DNA of 64,000 bases from Isoetes taiwanensis (Eukaryota > Streptophyta > Lycopodiopsida > Isoetales > Isoetaceae), in assembly GCA_021234155.1 (NCBI GenBank), contig JAJEKV010000016.1:3495896-3559895 (forward strand). The letters run 5' to 3'. The notes beneath the pieces were generated by a model. That model saw only the letters and a program-made list of their open reading frames with translations, did not search any database and was not told the origin of the DNA. Positions 20,302-32,499 of the stretch are shown here, piece by piece (within the stretch, counting starts at the first letter, position 1; the number at the start of each line of letters is the position of its first letter). Made by a program: the position numbers and the translations under genes.

Positions 20302-23201
20302 CAGCTTTAATTCGAGGGGAATTTCTTAAGACGTCCAAGAATATATCTAAACCTTATAACGCATGTCTTCAGGGCATTATTAAGTGATAAGTTGTGATAT
20401 TGCAGATATTTAGCCTTAAGTTTAGGCTTATTGCTTAGTTGCAATGCTTCTATTTTCCTGTTTACTATCTAAATTTAAGGCATGAACCCTTGGACTGCCT
20501 TATTTTATATCTGCTATATACTTGGATCATTGATCAATGAGAAAATCACAAGTTCTTGCAATAATTTTTAGTATTCTAAGTTTGAATCTATTATGTGATT
20601 TTGTAATCCTTTAGTAAGCTCTCTCTAATATATATCATGTTATAACATTTGCTTGAACAAAGACAAGGCTCTCTAACTAGCCATGCTCCTGTGCACATGC
20701 GCGAACTATTATAGTCCATTATAGATCAATGTTCTGAAAGAGTTTAGGAGACTCATTGAACTTTCCTTGCTAAGCATAGTAGGTTATCGACTATTAGCTG
20801 CCTCCAATTTAAGAGTAATATAAACCTGCAATTGCAATATTAGACATGAGTATCTACCTCAATACGCCATTATCTATTGTCAACAGCATCTACTGATCTC
20901 TGGTACTATCGTAATAAGACATGGCAATTGTGACTATTAAAGCATGCCATCACCCCAAATGCTTATCACATCTGCAAAAAAAAGCACATTAAGGAACTTT
21001 CAGTCGTGGTGTTTGTACAAAATTTCAGCTCCATGTCTTCAATTTCTCACTTTTGTTGCAACTGATCTCGGATTACCTTATGAAGTCAAAAAATTTCCTG
21101 CTAGTCTTCTGTATCCCATCTATAACCAGCAGCTACATATGATAAAAGGACAAGGTTATTATGCAAGCCTTAACAATGATGGCATACACGAACTGATTAA
21201 GTTGTTGCAATAATTCTAGTAGGATGCCCTTGTCGGTAATCTCCTCTAAGGTTCTAGAAAATCACAGGCCAGCCACCCGCAAAACCAATAGCTCCCTACA
21301 AAGACTCAAGCAAGCAATTAAAATAATATAAAAGTGAATTTGATGTTTTGAACAAGGGGGCAACAAAGGACAAAAATCAAGCAAGTGGAGATACAAAATG
21401 ATCTTCCCCATAATTGCACAACACTAATCATGTACATGAAATGACATGATGTTCTGGAGTATGGAGATGTCAATTATTCGTCACATGCACCACGAGATTG
21501 ATTTCACATGCACCACGAGATTGAAATTTAAATCATGATCTGCACCCTCTTGTGCCTTCAATTTGGGAAGTCACCTTCATCTTGCAAAAGCAAAATTAAT
21601 ATAAGCATTTATGTAATCAACATGCGAGGAGCAGCACGAATACTGAGACTTGAATAGCATCTCAACGTATCATCTTTGGTTCTAGCATGAAAACCATGTC
21701 ATCCAAATACATGGCTATTATGACCAAGACTTGCATTTTGCATCACCTTGGTTTCATGATCACTGAACTACAACTACCGCTCTATAGCCGTAGTGCATGC
21801 TCCGAAGTCTAACATGTCCAAGCAATACCGATTGTGGACTAATAGCAATACCGATTGTGGACTAATAGGAAGGGAGTTGCCTGCATTTCAAAATTTTAAT
21901 AATTAAATGGTCTTTACCCTTGCCAGCTGTAGAAGATCATATTACCTTTCTTCTTACCGAAGAAACAAGATGATATTACCTTTTTCCTTACCGAAGAAAC
22001 AAGATGATGTCGCATGATGGGTTGCCCTCATGTTCAAAAAGCATTCTTAAACGTAACCACTTAAACATTTTGTACTAAAACATGAACCATACTAGCTTGT
22101 CACTTCACTTGAAGCATATTATGAAGCATATGCTAAATCGGCAACTCCACCCCTAGGGTTTGCCCTTTGAACAACCCAAAAAGCACAAAATGCTTACTAT
22201 GGAAAAGTTTCATTATAGGGGACCCATTGCACTCAGATTTCTTTCTTGGCCACACATTTAATTTCGTCTCTTTTTGGCATTTCCACATCTCCAATGTAAC
22301 ATGATGACTAAGTTATGCTATAATGCCAGCTTGAAGAATTCCAAGTTCTAATCTTACATATAGCTCTTCAAATCAGTGCCATGCAAAAGGCAACATGGAC
22401 TAAGTTAAGATCTATTAACCTCTCCGGAAGACTGCTTGGGTCTATGGACCAGTAAAATAGTTGTTGGCCTAGCCCATGAAGCAATGCAGGAAAAAAATAC
22501 AAAATGCAATGGGTTTGGATGGAGAAACATGCGGATCTGCCTATTGCCTTGAATTTCATCTTTAGTACTGATGGAAATGGCAGGTGGTTATCTTTTCGCA
22601 TCCTGTATTTGTTGTTTCTGTATGCTTGTTTAGTACAATCGAGTTGAAAATAAGATTGATAGATGATTCACGATGTTCTGTACAGAATGATACCAACAAA
22701 GCGTATATAAGATGCAAAGAAGCCTACTAAAAATTTGCATCCTCACCTTGGCGCTTCTTCACAGTTACAGCTAATATGCCAAACGCTTCATTAATTTATT
22801 TGTACTACTACTCCAGCCAACAAGTTTTCATGTTCTCAACAATAGTGCTCACATCAAGATAAGTGAAAAACGGTTCATTGTGATAAGATTGGTTGCCATT
22901 TCCAGGTATCCGATGTTTTGCACTTTTCCCAAGACAGAAACATGTCCTTTTAATGGTAATCCCATTCTTGCGTAACTGTAATCTCTTAAGTTTCACAAAG
23001 AAAAGGTGAGTTATGCAGGTTAGGTTATATCCAATTAGCATGCATATGGCAGAGTAGAAGAGTATAATGCAAATTGCTGTTTTAGTTCTGCACCCTTGTC
23101 TCCTGTTTCATGATGTAGACTGAGCTCTCAATGATAGAATTCATAAACTCAGCATTTGGGCCAAAAGCTATTCCTGTTAATTTTGGATAAGCTAATCTTG
23201 G
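20302..23201. other. Non-coding DNA with short perfect tandem duplications
   Basis: No recognised gene; an 89-codon frame at 20,944-21,213 is unidentified. It includes two-copy tandem duplications at 21,481-21,524 (21 bp), 21,821-21,866 (23 bp, adjacent) and 21,939-22,007 (34-bp period). The end nearest 23,200 would be the 3' flank of the ABCB gene. Confidence 0.45.
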
Positions 23202-26200
23202 TTAGATTGTCCTGTTGTTTCCTTGTTGAAGTTTGATGAGTTGGTAGTAGGCACCATCACTCTTTCCAACAAGGTCTTCGTGTCTTCCTCGCTCAATGAT
23301 TTGACCACCTTGAATCACTGCAATCTCATCCGCAGTTTTTATTGTAGAAAGACGATGTGCTATGACTAAAGTTGTTCTTCCTTTCATTAACCTGTCAAGA
23401 GCCTCCTGCACAATTTGCTCAGATTCTGCATCTAAGGCACTAGTCGCTTCATCCAGTAGCAATATCTTCGGATTTCGCGAACACGTTTTGTCAAATTTTC
23501 ACCCGCAATGGCAAAAGCATAATGATCCACAAAATAGACTATGAAAGCCCCAGCTCCCACAAGAATAAATATAACAGAATTTTTTGCAATTTCCTTCCTC
23601 ATGTGATGGAAGTCTGTATCATAGAACAGATCAATATTTGAAGCAACAATGAAGCCAAATATAGGAGTGATAATTCCAGCTGCTGTGAAGAAGGGCCACT
23701 CTGGTGCATTTAACTTCATCAGCCTCCAAAAGTAAGCTTTGGACAACCTTTTGTCCTCTGGTAGCTCGACAGTATCCCCAGCTCCAAAATTATCTGAAGC
23801 TGTACTTGATTGGTGGCTTCCAAAACTCTTTATCCTAGTAAAATTCAGCTCCACACTCTCGAGCTTACTCGATTGTATTTGAAAAGATCTTCCTTTTGAT
23901 ATACTGCAAGCATATTGTGCAAAATTAACAAGTTTGAAGATCCTATAGCCTATAAAATATCAACCAAAACATAATAAAACCAACCTATGTTCTTGGTCTC
24001 CCCCCATTGCTTGCAGCTTAACAAGTGCAGCATATGCTCCATATTCCCCTATTGCAATGAGCTCCTCGTGCGTACCTAACTCAACAATACATCCTTGCTG
24101 TAAGACAGCGATCAGATCTGCATTCTGAATGGTGGACAGACGCTGGGCAACAACGATTGTTGTCCTCCCTATCATAAGGTGCTCCAAGGCTCCTTGGACG
24201 ACCTTTTCTGACTCTGCATCCAAAGCACTCGTGGCTTCATCAAGAAGAAGAATGGAAGGATCCTTGAGGATCGCTCTTGCTATTGCAACCCTCTGCTTTT
24301 GACCTCCCGACAGCTGGACTCCACGCTCACCAACCTATGATGATTACATACCAAGGGTGGGTTTAATGGAGGAAACATCTTTATCTGAAAACTAATCTCT
24401 GATAACAATCAAAGCTAGAGAAACAAACCAGAGTTTCATATCCATTTGGAAGCTGGCTGATAAAGCTATGCGCATTTGCAGATTTTGCAGCCTTTTCTAT
24501 ATTCTTTACAGTTGCATCCTGCTTGCCATAGGGTATATTTTTCCCAATTGTTGTTGCAAATAAAGCTGGCTCCTGATTAACGAGACCCATTTGTGTTCTA
24601 AGCCAATCTAATTTCATGGTTCTAATATCATGACTCTCAAGTAACACCTTCCCTTTACCAAGAGATCAATCAGTCCTGTTTCACAGAAATAAAACCTTAA
24701 AACATTTTCAATGTATACCTGAAATAGGATCATAAAATCGTTCGATAAGGGAGATAATTGTGCTCTTCCCAGAACCACTACCTCCAACAATTGCTACAGT
24801 TTTCCCTGCTGGTATTTGAAGACAGAGATCTTTAAGTACAACTACATCAGGTCTTGAAGGGTAACTGAAAGAAACGTTGCAGAAATCAATGTTTCCTTGT
24901 ACAACCGGTAACACGTCACCCTTCCATTTATCCGCATTTAAAATAGGCTTCTGGTTAATCATCTGCATGAGTTAATATGCTGCTGCTCTAGCTTTGGAGA
25001 ATGTTGTGATGCTTGAAGTGGCTTGGCCCAGGGAGCTGCAGAGCAAGGAACAAAAATTAAACTTAATAATAGCCGTTGCACAAAACTTGGAATAGATCTT
25101 TGGTACACTTACAAACCACCGATGATAGTTGCAAATATTGCAGCAAGAACTTTTCCTCCATTGGCCTCGCCCTTCCTGATCAGGATACCTCCATACCAAA
25201 ACAATAGTGCCCAGCAGCAGAACATTGTCCCATGTGTAAACCCTATGCCCATCCCCTTAGCTAACCCAGCTTTATACCCCAATGGAAGTATGGATTTCAA
25301 TGCTTGAGAATACGTGTTAAGGGTTTTAGTTTCTGCAACAAATGAGTACAGAATTTGTGCCTGTGAAATAGCCTGTAAAATAAGAGTTACTTTGAAGTCT
25401 TTACTTGTTGGTTGGAGCACTACCTTGAGATTGATAAAACCCATTACTTGACATGGGATAAAAAGGAGCTCTAAATTCCACGCAAGAGACATAAAGCATG
25501 AAAAAGGTAGGCTTATACCTGTTCCGCTATGTTTCCTGCAGTAGAGTATGCTGCCTGGCTCTTTGCAGTGGCACTAGTCAGTGCATAGGTATGCAGAACA
25601 CCAGAAACAGCTATCAGAGGAAGGATGCCAAGAGTTGCTAAGCTTAGCCTCCACTCTGACACGAAAGCAACTATGAATCCTCCAATAAATGTTGATAAAA
25701 AATGTAGAAAGAGACCCATCTGACAAAACACCAGCACAGTCAGCTGGAAAGTTTGGCACAGGTAGAGCTGCACGTTGGCCACTAAATGCATATGTGATTC
25801 ATGAAGCAGAGAATGACCTTTTCACTAATAGCATCTTGCACACTCAGGATACCACTAGATAATCTTCCCACTACATCCCCAGTCCTTGCTTCAGTATCAA
25901 AGAAGGCAACATCTTGATTAAGCATTGCCTCCACGTATTTGATTCTTAGTCTTATAGCTTGGCGCTCACCTGTTTGCATCCAACCAGCCACTTCTGCTAC
26001 CATCCCACAAGTATGTTTAAGGCCAGTTTATTGTTATAGAAAAGTCTTGCAATATCAATGCTATACCTGCCCATGATGCTGCCATACTCACAAGGCCAAG
26101 ATAGACAAAATATATAGCATACTATAAAAGAAAATGGACATTTTAATCCTCTGCAACAACTTAACTTAAGCATGCATAGTACGATGCTGATCTTACCTTG

Positions 26201-26478
26201 GAGACTTCATCATACATTTTCCGACGATTGTCAGCCAGGTCACCGAAGCTGTTGAGCATATTTCCAAATAGAATAGTAAATGCCGGAAGGGCCAAACCAT
26301 GTGTGATGGCGCCAATGCTTCCAATGGCCATAAGAAGATAATCAAAATTATCTGCATATGCAAAGATCCTGTATAAGGGCTCCTTGGTTTTTCCAGGTTG
26401 GGACTCCTCAGTTTTTAGGCCAACAGTTTGCAACACAATTGCAGCTTGGGCATCTTCGCGAACTTCCGATTTCTCCAT
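23202..26478 (-). pseudogene. ABCB (MDR/P-glycoprotein type) transporter, internally deleted
   Basis: Full ABCB transporters (TMD1-NBD1-TMD2-NBD2, about 1,250 aa) export auxin and other substrates across the plasma membrane. Exons with GT-AG borders are readable at 26,478-26,197, 26,121-26,067, 25,993-25,818, 25,719-25,519, 25,372-25,113, 25,035-24,719, 24,652-24,429, 24,334-23,985 and 23,903-23,202. NBD1 shows Walker A GGSGSGKST, Q-loop [10 protein letters not shown], signature LSGGQKQR and Walker [13 protein letters not shown]. Its H-loop reads VVAQRLST, with Gln for the usual His. A TAA at 24,972-24,974 interrupts exon 6. In the last exon TMD2 stops after [10 protein letters not shown] and joins, out of frame, the NBD2 Walker B segment near 23,475. 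TMD2's remainder and NBD2's Walker A and signature are therefore absent. About 855 codons remain. Motifs resemble the ABCB1/ABCB19 group. Confidence 0.9.
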
Positions 26479-26732
26479 GAGAGTTTATTGTTTCAACTTC
26501 TGCTTATTGGCGAGCTCTGCCAGCGCCGAGAGGTCATATTATAATGCAGAAATCTTAATCTCCCAACACTATAGTCGTGGAAAGGACTATGGAAATTTCT
26601 TGGAGACAAACCCAGAAGAAACCTATCGTACACGGACGAGCTTTCCTTCATGTTAATCTGGTTTGACGGGTCAAACAGAATGCCATGGAATCATGTCGTC
26701 GAGCAATTGAGAACTTCGTAATCTTATATCCC
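26479..26732 (-). promoter_or_regulatory. ABCB 5' leader/promoter block, duplicated at 48 kb
   Basis: Upstream of the ABCB ATG. The same sequence, diverged, is found inverted at 48,118-48,470, including CACGACTATA, GTTGGGAGATTAAGATT and CAGAAGTTG(A/G)AACAATAAACTCT. No TATA box stands out. Confidence 0.5.
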
Positions 26733-28202
26733 GCCTTACTGTAAGCAATTTGTGGTTTGCATACACGGGACAACCCATATTGTCCACATTGGTGGAAAAG
26801 TTTTTGGACGTCCAGGATTGATGTTTCCCTTGTGGCTTGCATGAGCAGAAAATTTGATCATGCTGTGACGTTCTTATCGAATTTTCTAGAATGTGTCGTG
26901 CATATATAGTTGGATAGTTCATGAAACCGTATGTTTGTTACATATGGTTTAGATGGTTTTTGGCTTGTATTGTATGAAAGTGGGTATATTTTTAGGGCAT
27001 AAATGAATCTTACGTGTTTCTCGTATTGAGGGGAAGTGCTTGGGGACGGGTCGGTGTGTGGCGCCTCCATGGTTTGATGCAAGGCCCATCTTTACAAGTC
27101 GCTATGGTGATGGGCGGGCTATGGGTGTCTTGAAGGCGAGGGGGCAGCCGAGGCGATATGCAGTTAGGGCGGTTGTGGCTAGGGCAGATCTGGGTCGTTT
27201 CTTTGCCTTAGCGATAGTTTTGTGCTGATTGTTCAACAGTAGGGCGACTAAAAAAAGAAGCAGGGAAAGTGCTTCTGGTAGTGTCTCTGCATGTATGATA
27301 GGCTCATATCTGATGATAGCTTAATGCAGACCGATTATTCTAGCTTTGTCTTTTTAAGCAATAAGTCGCTCCGCATGAATTGCTTATCCTGACATTCCAT
27401 CCTGGCAAATTTTCAAGAATTAGATATTTCTGCAGGGCGTTGCCTCCCAAATCAATGATGAGAAGTCTGAAGTGTTTATTAGAAGTAGGCAGAAGGAATT
27501 ATCGGGAACCCATTAGTATCTGCTGCTGCAGTCGTATGGCTGTGCTCCACAGGTTCTGCTACATAACTCCCTTTCTTTTTATTCATTTTCTATTCACTGC
27601 TATACAGTGGCGAATTTAGATGCCCTGTCTTCTTGTTGCTCTTCATTGCTAGGTAACCTCAAGTTTCGTATGCAAACTGAAAGAAACTTAGGTAATTCCT
27701 GTTATTTGCTTCAGTGTCACTTTCTGTTATTGTGGCTCATTGTCTGCATGACCAGACATCAAACTTAAAAAAAGGATGGGAAAATGGATTGGCAGGGGGT
27801 TCAAATCCCCCGGTTTGTTTGTCCATTCTCTTTGCAGGTGCTGAAGAAGCTTCGACATTGACGCCTGGCAAACGGTTGGACTGCTTTGCTACTGTGGCGG
27901 GGAAGCTTCTAGGATAAACTCGCTGTCTACTAATTTAGCATGCCTCCGAATAGGCACTTGCTATTTTGAAGTCAAATGACATCAAAATCCCTTGCAATGG
28001 ATGTCAACTGCCCCTTAGGAATAGAGCCACATCAGCGTTTGACCCCATCTCCCGATGAGGTGTAGGGATGGGATCGCACTAGAGGGCATATCCCTCAGAA
28101 TATTCCCCTATCTAATGGCTGGGAATTCACTAGAGCGCCCATCAACGATATATGAGTCCTTCACGTTCTTATCATATTTTCTAGTCCTTCAGATGTATAC
28201 AG
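26733..28202. other. Intergenic DNA, no gene
   Basis: No gene recognised. A perfect tRNA T-arm look-alike (five-base G stem, TTCAAAT loop, five-base C stem) occurs at about 27,796-27,812 without the rest of a tRNA. Confidence 0.4.
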
Positions 28203-28395
28203 ATCAAACCTTATAGGATTTCGGAACTCTCATTATACAGTATAAAAAAACTTGCACGAGCATATCCACAAACGAGGATCGCTATCTATGGTCCAAATCA
28301 AAGAATAAGTCGTAAATATGTCCATCCAACAGCTCTCGTTGCCTGGAGTCAACCCGTGTGAATATACACCCAAACCAAAGGGTGTTTTATGGGGA
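28203..28395. repeat. Diverged copy of the 32-kb MITE-like repeat
   Basis: Shares TTATACAGTATA, CACAAACGAGGA, ATCCAACAGCTCTCGTTGCC and GTGTGAATAT with 32,331-32,499, and ends ACCCAAACCAAAGGG as does the outer part of the 32-kb copy. Confidence 0.55.
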
Positions 28396-28588
28396 ATTTA
28401 ATTTAAAGTGTTGAGTGTAATGGTTTGTGTTAACTAACCATCATACCCAATTCTTCAGCAGCACAAAATACGATATAAAACACCCAAAATCTGTGTAAGA
28501 TTATCATGAAAAATATGAATAGTGAAGCCCAACACCTTTTTATAGTGATGCTAGACGTCATTTTAGATGTGCATCATGTAGTGATGAA

Positions 28589-28610
28589 AGGAAGGAAGGA
28601 AGGAAGGAAG
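28589..28610. repeat. GAAG microsatellite
   Basis: About five units of GAAG. Confidence 0.8.
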
Positions 28611-28673
28611 TTACTTTTATCGTCCACGGAGACCAATCGGTCTATGGGACCCAATACAAAAACGCAGCAAGCG

Positions 28674-28740
28674 GATTACTGCCCGGATTAAAAAACCCCC
28701 GCCCCGAAGGGTTTTCGAGGGAAAAACCGTGGCAGCAATC
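28674..28740 (-). other. Conserved-loop hairpin, copy 1
   Basis: A 10-bp stem (28,674-28,683 with 28,731-28,740, one G-U pair in minus sense) encloses a 47-base segment. In minus sense this carries GGTTTTTCC, TCGAAAACC and GGGGGTTTTTTAATCC. The same inner segment, with different stems, recurs at 50.9 and 53.2 kb. It is possibly the R/U5 hairpin of an LTR. Confidence 0.55.
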
Positions 28741-29185
28741 AGCCTGCTGACAAACTGTGCTAATCATATAAAATGCAGAAACATCCCAATATATACAGTC
28801 ATGCACCACCCCCGTAGTGCCTAGTCAGCGGACAGCCAGGCGGGGGCAAAAAACCCACTATGAAAACCAATGCTACAGTGTGGCGTAATGGGCACATGGC
28901 TACCTATATTAGAAATAACTGCAATATGCAAGATCTTGTTCAGCAAATGTAGTGTGTATCACCTACCTTTCGAAATCAGAGTAACACTATTTATGCATAC
29001 TCCAGTGAGAAATAGACTTGGAATATGGAACATTGTTTATAAAGACTACAACATATAGCAGCGACAAATGGACCTGGCTAAAAAATGCAAATGCTAATTG
29101 ACTCAGTTGGTTCCTGCAAATGGGATGTACCTGTACTTTAACAGAAGGCTGGATTTCTTCAATTTGCATTTCAACTTCTATTGCC
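28741..29185. other. Non-coding, no gene
   Basis: Nothing recognised. Confidence 0.3.
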
Positions 29186-29520
29186 ATGCATAGAAAATCA
29201 GCATTAAGCCATTGAGAACGTGTCTTGATATTGGAGCTGAGTTTATCATCGCTTTTACGGCAATGCATAGAAAATCAACATTAAGCCATTAAGCATATGC
29301 CTTGATATTGGAGCTGGGTTTATTCATAAATTTTAAGTTATTGAGATTCTATAATATATCATTGAATCCTTATTATGATCTTGCATCTGCACTTTTCCAT
29401 CAATGCATAGGAAATCAGCATCAAGCCATCGCACATGTGCCCTGATAATGAAGCTGGCCTTATTCATAGCTACTAAGTTGTTGGTATTCCATCTTACATT
29501 CTTGAATCCTATCTAAAGCA
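29186..29520. repeat. Three-copy tandem repeat
   Basis: Copies starting ATGCATAG(A/G)AAATCA at 29,186, 29,263 and 29,403 each continue through AAGCCAT and a CTTGATATTGGAGCTG-like segment, with spacings of 77 and 140 bp. Confidence 0.65.
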
Positions 29521-29541
29521 CTTGGAATCTTATGCATGATG

Positions 29542-29609
29542 TTGCATACTATCCACATCATAATATGAGCCATAATATTGCATACTATCCACATTATAAT
29601 ATGAGCCAT
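29542..29609. repeat. Tandem duplication, 36-bp period
   Basis: TTGCATACTATCCACAT and following bases to GAGCCAT occur at 29,542 and again at 29,578 with one substitution. Confidence 0.7.
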
Positions 29610-32204
29610 CATGCATATAAAACATACTTGCAAACTGATGATAGTTAAAACATATCTGAATGCCCACTTGATATTGATTGGTTCAGTGCAAATGGCGCAC
29701 ATATGTTTCAGCTCATATATAAAACATAAAAATAGGACATGGACATGGACATGGCTAACCAAAGGCCCAATTTTCAAGCTCAAGTAATTTGTTGTTGTAT
29801 GTATAAGGAGAAACATCCTAAGTTATGATCAATAGGCACATGTTCTAGAGGCATACAAAAAACTACACGCAAATTTAAAGCTGAAGAAAATAAAAAAGCT
29901 CTTCAAGATTTGTGCAAAAACTGGGTACCAGATATATGCTGCACCACCAACTCCTAGTGCATAATAAGCAGCTACTTTGCGTCCAATTTTGAACCCTTAG
30001 ATATCCAACCTAAAGGTGGTTCTTTAGTTTCACAAATGGTCCTGAAACTATAGAAAAAAACAAAGGCCCTAAACCTTCTACAATTCGGCTCTGCACATCA
30101 TGCGGATCCCTTCTAGACATGCAAAGAAATGGTATGGTATCAAGCAGAGGAAATGATGGATGAGAGAAACTAAATTTCAACCTACTCTGGTAAATGATGA
30201 AGAGGTTTAGAATACGGCTCAAGGAATGTTTTACTCAATTTTGCAAAAAACTTCAAGAGGAATATGTAGCATAATAACAGGGGGTTTTCTTTGTGTTTTT
30301 GTACGCTTTTCACAAAGGTTTTCCTAAGATTTCATGGCGTATTCGAATGGATGTACTAATGCGTACATCTAGAGTGCACTATTTCTTAGTCGTTGATTTA
30401 GCTTTTTTTTTTCAATGGTCCAACATCCAAGGGCTCACAACAAGAGCCCTCTTTTTATTTTAGGGGCTGAACATGCTAGGCTGTGTAGAACACAGAAGCT
30501 AATCCGACAGAATGGAGAAGGTCTCTAGCTTAATCCGACAGAATGGAGAAGGTCTCTAGCTTTTGTTAGGCTGAGCTATGCTTCTTTTTGCTTGTGCTAC
30601 TGGACCGTGGATAAATCAACTTCTATGCAGGCGTTCGAGAGAGCGTAGGCCTTAGGTTTTGTCGCGGCTACATGCTACAGATAATCCATGGGAGCTGATT
30701 CATCGGTGCTTGGTTCCTCGGTGGAGCCTGTGGTTTTAGGGCTCTCCGGTTCTTTCTTATGTGGTTTTAGGGCTCTCCGGTTCTTTCTTAGATGGTAGGT
30801 TCTTGGGGTTCAAGCAAAGCAGATCGTTGGTTTTTATGTTAGCACCTCCATAGCTCTTAGATGGTAGTTCTTAGATGATCAAATCTTGCACAGATGGCTT
30901 CGATTCTCTAGTTCCGGCCTGCTCCAAATTCTTCTGCACTGGTTAACACTTTGGTTGCTGCTGACTCTTCGATCCTAAATGGCCTTTGATTATCTTAATC
31001 GGCCTGGCACAGGCCCAATCTCACCAAGATTGAACCCTAACGGCCTTTTGAAACAGATTTCTCCATTGATTTAGTCAAATCCGGCTGCTTCTTACGCGGT
31101 TTTTCTCGATGCGAGTCATCAGATACGATTTATTCCGATTCCCTAAAACGATCCTTCCCTTTTCCTTTAATCAAGTCGGCTTTGATCTGACTGCTTGTGA
31201 TCTATGAAAACCAATCTGTAGCCGTCTCCAACGAAGCCCTTTCCTTATCGGCAGTAAGCTGAGGCGTATCCTGAGCATGCAATCCTCATTCATCCAGAAA
31301 AGCCATTGCTTTTCACGCAATCAGTCCGGCCAAGAGCTCCCGTCCGTTCAGAATTCTTGCCCCAAATATTTCCCCTTTTGTTACAATTTATCCATGTCAA
31401 CAATTTCCTTCTTTCCAATGGTTTCCAATCTGGTCTTCCCTTTATCCCTTCCCTTAGTTATTTCTTTTGCAATTCCACATATTCCTTTCCCTTTAGTTCC
31501 TTTTTTATTCTTCAATTGTTTTTATTCTTCAATCTCGGCTTGCACCTTTATTCCTTTAAGTTTCTTCTTCAACCGCTATTGCTGAAGCCCGTTCCTTGTC
31601 ACTGATATTTCTTTTCTGGTTTTGCCCATTCTCTTTTCTTCCATGGGTATGTCCACTTCCATGGTTCTTCCCTTTATTTTGCCACGTTATCTCCTTCTAC
31701 AGTGACAATCGTGGCAGTATTTCAATTCTGCTTATACAATTATTATTTGTTGCAAATATTTGCAGCTAGAAAGCCAGAATTTTAAATATATGCAAAGGCT
31801 TGAAGCATGGTGTTCAAAAATAGAAATGGCTATAACTCGGCACTGCATTCAGGGATTTTTGTGCACATGGATTGGGTTGCATGCACAAATATTCTAGATA
31901 TTGCAGTTACTCTTCATATCCATTGTTCCAAAAGGCATTTCATTTATTGATGTATATCTTAAAACATTGTTGTTATATGACACTGTGAATAGGTTTGTTA
32001 TCCATGTTCTGGCATCAACCACGACACATATTAGATATTGCATATTAAATATTACATATTGCTACATGTTTTGCATGTTTTACATGTTTTTACATATGTT
32101 TGTTTTTTTTAGGGCCCGAAGGGCCCAAAATTTTTTTTAGTATAACAACCAACATATAACTACTATTAACATTAATTAACACAACCATTGGGTCCAACGC
32201 ATTT
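29610..32204. other. Non-coding DNA, no gene
   Basis: No coding region supported. Two-copy tandem duplications lie at 30,500-30,561 (31 bp) and 30,730-30,790 (31-bp period). A hairpin GGGCTC/GAGCCC followed by T-rich DNA is at about 30,429-30,457. Confidence 0.4.
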
Positions 32205-32499
32205 AAATTCAAATCCCCCTTAAACCCCCTTTGGTTTGGGTGCATATTCACACGGGGGGTGACGTAGGGCAGCGAGAGCCCTTATAATTATATTTCGCAT
32301 GTACAAAATCAACACCATATAGTATTTTGCTTCAAATCTTATAGTATTTTGCAATTCTTATTATACAGTATAGCAAATTTTGTACTTGCATACCCCACAA
32401 ACGAGGAACTTTACGTACGGTGTAGATTAAGGAATTTGGGGTGAATATGCCTATCCAACAGCTCTCGTTGCCCGGAGTCACCCCCCGTGTGAATATGCA
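32205..32499. repeat. MITE-like element with ~38-bp inverted ends
   Basis: GCATATTCACACGGGGGGTG at 32,242 is inverted at the right end (32,461-32,499), with the match extending to GCGAGAGC over about 38 bp and a few differences. An outer extension with CCCTTTGGTTTGGG at 32,229 is present only on the left but also occurs at 28,372, suggesting that the right end is truncated. Confidence 0.6.

Noticed and set aside
23202-26478. Functional ABCB half-transporter
   Set aside because: In-frame TAA at 24,972 and an out-of-frame deletion junction near 23,475 argue against a product, although most splice sites remain.
27796-27812. tRNA gene
   Set aside because: Only the T-arm is present; no matching acceptor stem, D-arm or anticodon arm could be found.
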